Assembly: GCA_001870995.2 (NCBI GenBank)
Contig: MLAV02000002.1
Location: 310,001-374,000 of the forward strand
DNA: 64,000 nt
Reading direction: 5' to 3'
Source of the DNA: Chitinophaga sp. CB10
Lineage (GTDB): Bacteria > Bacteroidota > Bacteroidia > Chitinophagales > Chitinophagaceae
Shown: positions 62,697 through 64,000 of the stretch, piece after piece
How the letters are laid out: the number at the start of each line of letters is the position of its first letter
Numbering within the stretch: position 1 is the stretch's first letter
The notes under the pieces: model-generated
The model's database searches: none
Told to the model about the DNA's origin: nothing
The model's input: only the letters and a program-made list of their open reading frames with translations
Program-made: the position numbers and the translations under genes

Positions 62697-64000
62697 ATGG
62701 AGAATTTTATCGTTTCAGCCCGTAAGTACCGTCCGCAAAACTTTTCAACAGTAGTAGGGCAATCGCATATTACCACCACGTTAAAGAATGCCATCCGCAA
62801 TCATCAGCTGGCACACGCGTTCCTTTTCTGTGGACCCAGAGGGGTTGGTAAAACCACCTGCGCCCGTATCCTTGCAAAGACGATAAACTGTGAGAACCTG
62901 CAGCCGGATGGAGAGGCATGTAATGAATGCCATTCCTGTAAATCCTTCAACGAAGGCAGTTCCTTCAACATCCACGAGCTGGATGCGGCGTCCAACAACT
63001 CGGTAGACGATATCCGCACCCTGGTGGAGCAGGTACGCTTTGCACCGCAAGCCGGTAAATACAAGATCTATATCATAGACGAGGTGCACATGCTGAGTTC
63101 CTCCGCATTCAACGCCTTCCTCAAAACCCTGGAAGAGCCGCCCTCCTATGCCATATTCATATTAGCGACTACAGAAAAACACAAGATATTACCTACCATC
63201 CTGAGCCGGTGCCAGATCTTTGATTTTAAACGCATCACCATCCAGGACACGGTAGATCACCTGCAGGACATCTGTAACAAGGAAAACATCCAGGCCGAAT
63301 CCGATGCCTTACACCTGGTGGCGCAGAAGACGGATGGTTGCATGCGCGACTCCCTGAGTACCCTGGATAAGATTGTAAGCTTCACTGCCGGCCACCTGAC
63401 CTATCAGAACACGCTGGAACACCTCAATATCCTCGACTATGATTATTATTTCAAGGTCATGGACATGGTATTGAACCAGGATGTAGCCTCATCGCTTTTA
63501 TTATTTGATGAGATCCTGCAGAAAGGGTTCGAGGGCGATAACTTCCTGGGCGGATGGGCCGAGTTCCTCCGCAACCTCTTGCTGAGTAAGGAAGAGAAGG
63601 CGGTGCACCTCGTGGAAGTTTCCGGTAACCTGAAAGAGCGTTATAAACAACTGGCCGGCAAGGTGAGTCCTGCTTACCTGATCACCGCGCTGAACCTGCT
63701 CAACGAAACGGAGATCAACTACCGCATGGCCCGCAACAAACGCCTGCACGTGGAAATGGCGCTGATAAAGCTCTGCTTCCTGCAACAGGCGGTTACTTTG
63801 GTGAGTGATGATCATACCGGCGAGGTAGCAAAAAAAAAATTAGTAGCTGACGGCAGCGCCCCGCAGAAGCTGCGCGCGCCGGTAGCCCAGCCGGTAACGG
63901 CTAAAAATATAACGGAAAGGCCAGCCACCGCCGCCAGCATCCAGTCGGCCGAAGGCCCCACCTTAACCGTACAGGAAACGCCCGTGGCAAAACCGGTGGA
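62697..64000 (+). CDS. dnaX: DNA polymerase III subunits gamma/tau (C-terminus outside window)
   Basis: Clamp-loader ATPase that also joins the replicase cores. The visible part is 434 residues from ATG 62697. Walker A is CGPRGVGKTT, the zinc module includes CENLQPDGEACNECHSC, Walker B is YIIDEVHML, and the arginine-finger region is TILSRCQIFDF. Domain III extends to about residue 365. At residues 378-381 the codons GCA AAA AAA AAA form a run of ten A (63830-63839). Losing or gaining one A there gives stops at once (TAG, or TGA three codons later), so a shorter gamma-like form of 381 to 384 residues could be made. The rest of tau continues beyond the window. Confidence 0.96.
   Translation, partial: MENFIVSARKYRPQNFSTVVGQSHITTTLKNAIRNHQLAHAFLFCGPRGVGKTTCARILAKTINCENLQPDGEACNECHSCKSFNEGSSFNIHELDAASNNSVDDIRTLVEQVRFAPQAGKYKIYIIDEVHMLSSSAFNAFLKTLEEPPSYAIFILATTEKHKILPTILSRCQIFDFKRITIQDTVDHLQDICNKENIQAESDALHLVAQKTDGCMRDSLSTLDKIVSFTAGHLTYQNTLEHLNILDYDYYFKVMDMVLNQDVASSLLLFDEILQKGFEGDNFLGGWAEFLRNLLLSKEEKAVHLVEVSGNLKERYKQLAGKVSPAYLITALNLLNETEINYRMARNKRLHVEMALIKLCFLQQAVTLVSDDHTGEVAKKKLVADGSAPQKLRAPVAQPVTAKNITERPATAASIQSAEGPTLTVQETPVAKPV
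63830..63839 (+). promoter_or_regulatory. A10 slippage site in dnaX
   Basis: Ten consecutive A following GC in GCA AAA AAA AAA TTA. A one-base deletion reads AAT TAG, and a one-base insertion or -1 ribosomal shift reads ATT AGT AGC TGA. Both truncate just after domain III. The arrangement matches the known transcriptional slippage site of Thermus dnaX, but use here is inferred. Confidence 0.6.

Overview
The window looks like a chromosomal segment from a Bacteroidota member, most plausibly Chitinophagaceae (Chitinophaga-like). The reasons are: promoters of the form TTTG-N19-TAnnTTTG in front of nuoA, purA and atpD; a 14-gene nuo operon with separate nuoC and nuoD and a NuoG that ends before the molybdopterin domain; a short AtpC; atpD-atpC standing apart from other ATP synthase genes; and fucosidase and mannosidase genes. 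No rRNA, tRNA, CRISPR array or transposase gene was found. The assignment is inference from gene content, not from a search.

Layout. 1-962: N-terminal part of a MacB-like ABC permease running off the left edge. 1196-15182: complete nuoABCDEFGHIJKLMN operon on the minus strand (proton-pumping NADH:quinone oxidoreductase). It carries one extra small membrane-protein gene between nuoE and nuoF and an inserted GxxExxY gene between nuoF and nuoG, flanked by 46-bp inverted repeats. 15342-18309: small membrane protein, PstS-like lipoprotein and TPR protein. 18568-20375: low-molecular-weight phosphotyrosine phosphatase and hisS. 20444-23023: DsbD and a separate DsbD-alpha-like protein. 23306-25822: polytopic membrane protein and exported protein. 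26027-28693: TIGR01777 epimerase, pabB, and an acidic AT-hook-like protein. 28787-33368: purA, relA/spoT, OmpR-type regulator. 33669-37702: GH29 fucosidase and GH2 mannosidase. 37782-37952: 56-residue membrane protein. 38075-40320: lpxB, small membrane protein, surE. 40404-44480: fused beta-oxidation enzyme and an ABC-2 exporter. 44714-50116: metG, LD-carboxypeptidase, E1-like protein, sensor kinase. 50630-53541: yqgE, an RNA-like interval, atpC and atpD. 53882-62579: Tat-exported metallophosphatase, pnuC, a W-rich and N/Q-rich lipoprotein, two GNAT-type proteins, and an M48-like protein lacking a zinc-ligand histidine. 62697-64000: dnaX, running off the right edge.

Most genes are housekeeping: respiration, ATP synthesis, tRNA charging, purine and folate synthesis, lipid A, stringent response and replication. 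The most interesting signals are: a run of ten A in dnaX with immediate stops in both other frames, the layout expected for tau/gamma production by slippage; the inverted-repeat GxxExxY cassette inside the nuo operon; a densely hairpinned, apparently non-coding interval between yqgE and atpC; a promoter/terminator-bracketed small RNA candidate upstream of yqgE; a DsbD whose fused N-terminal domain has lost its cysteines while the neighbouring stand-alone domain keeps them; and the M48-like protein with Arg in place of the first His of HExxH.
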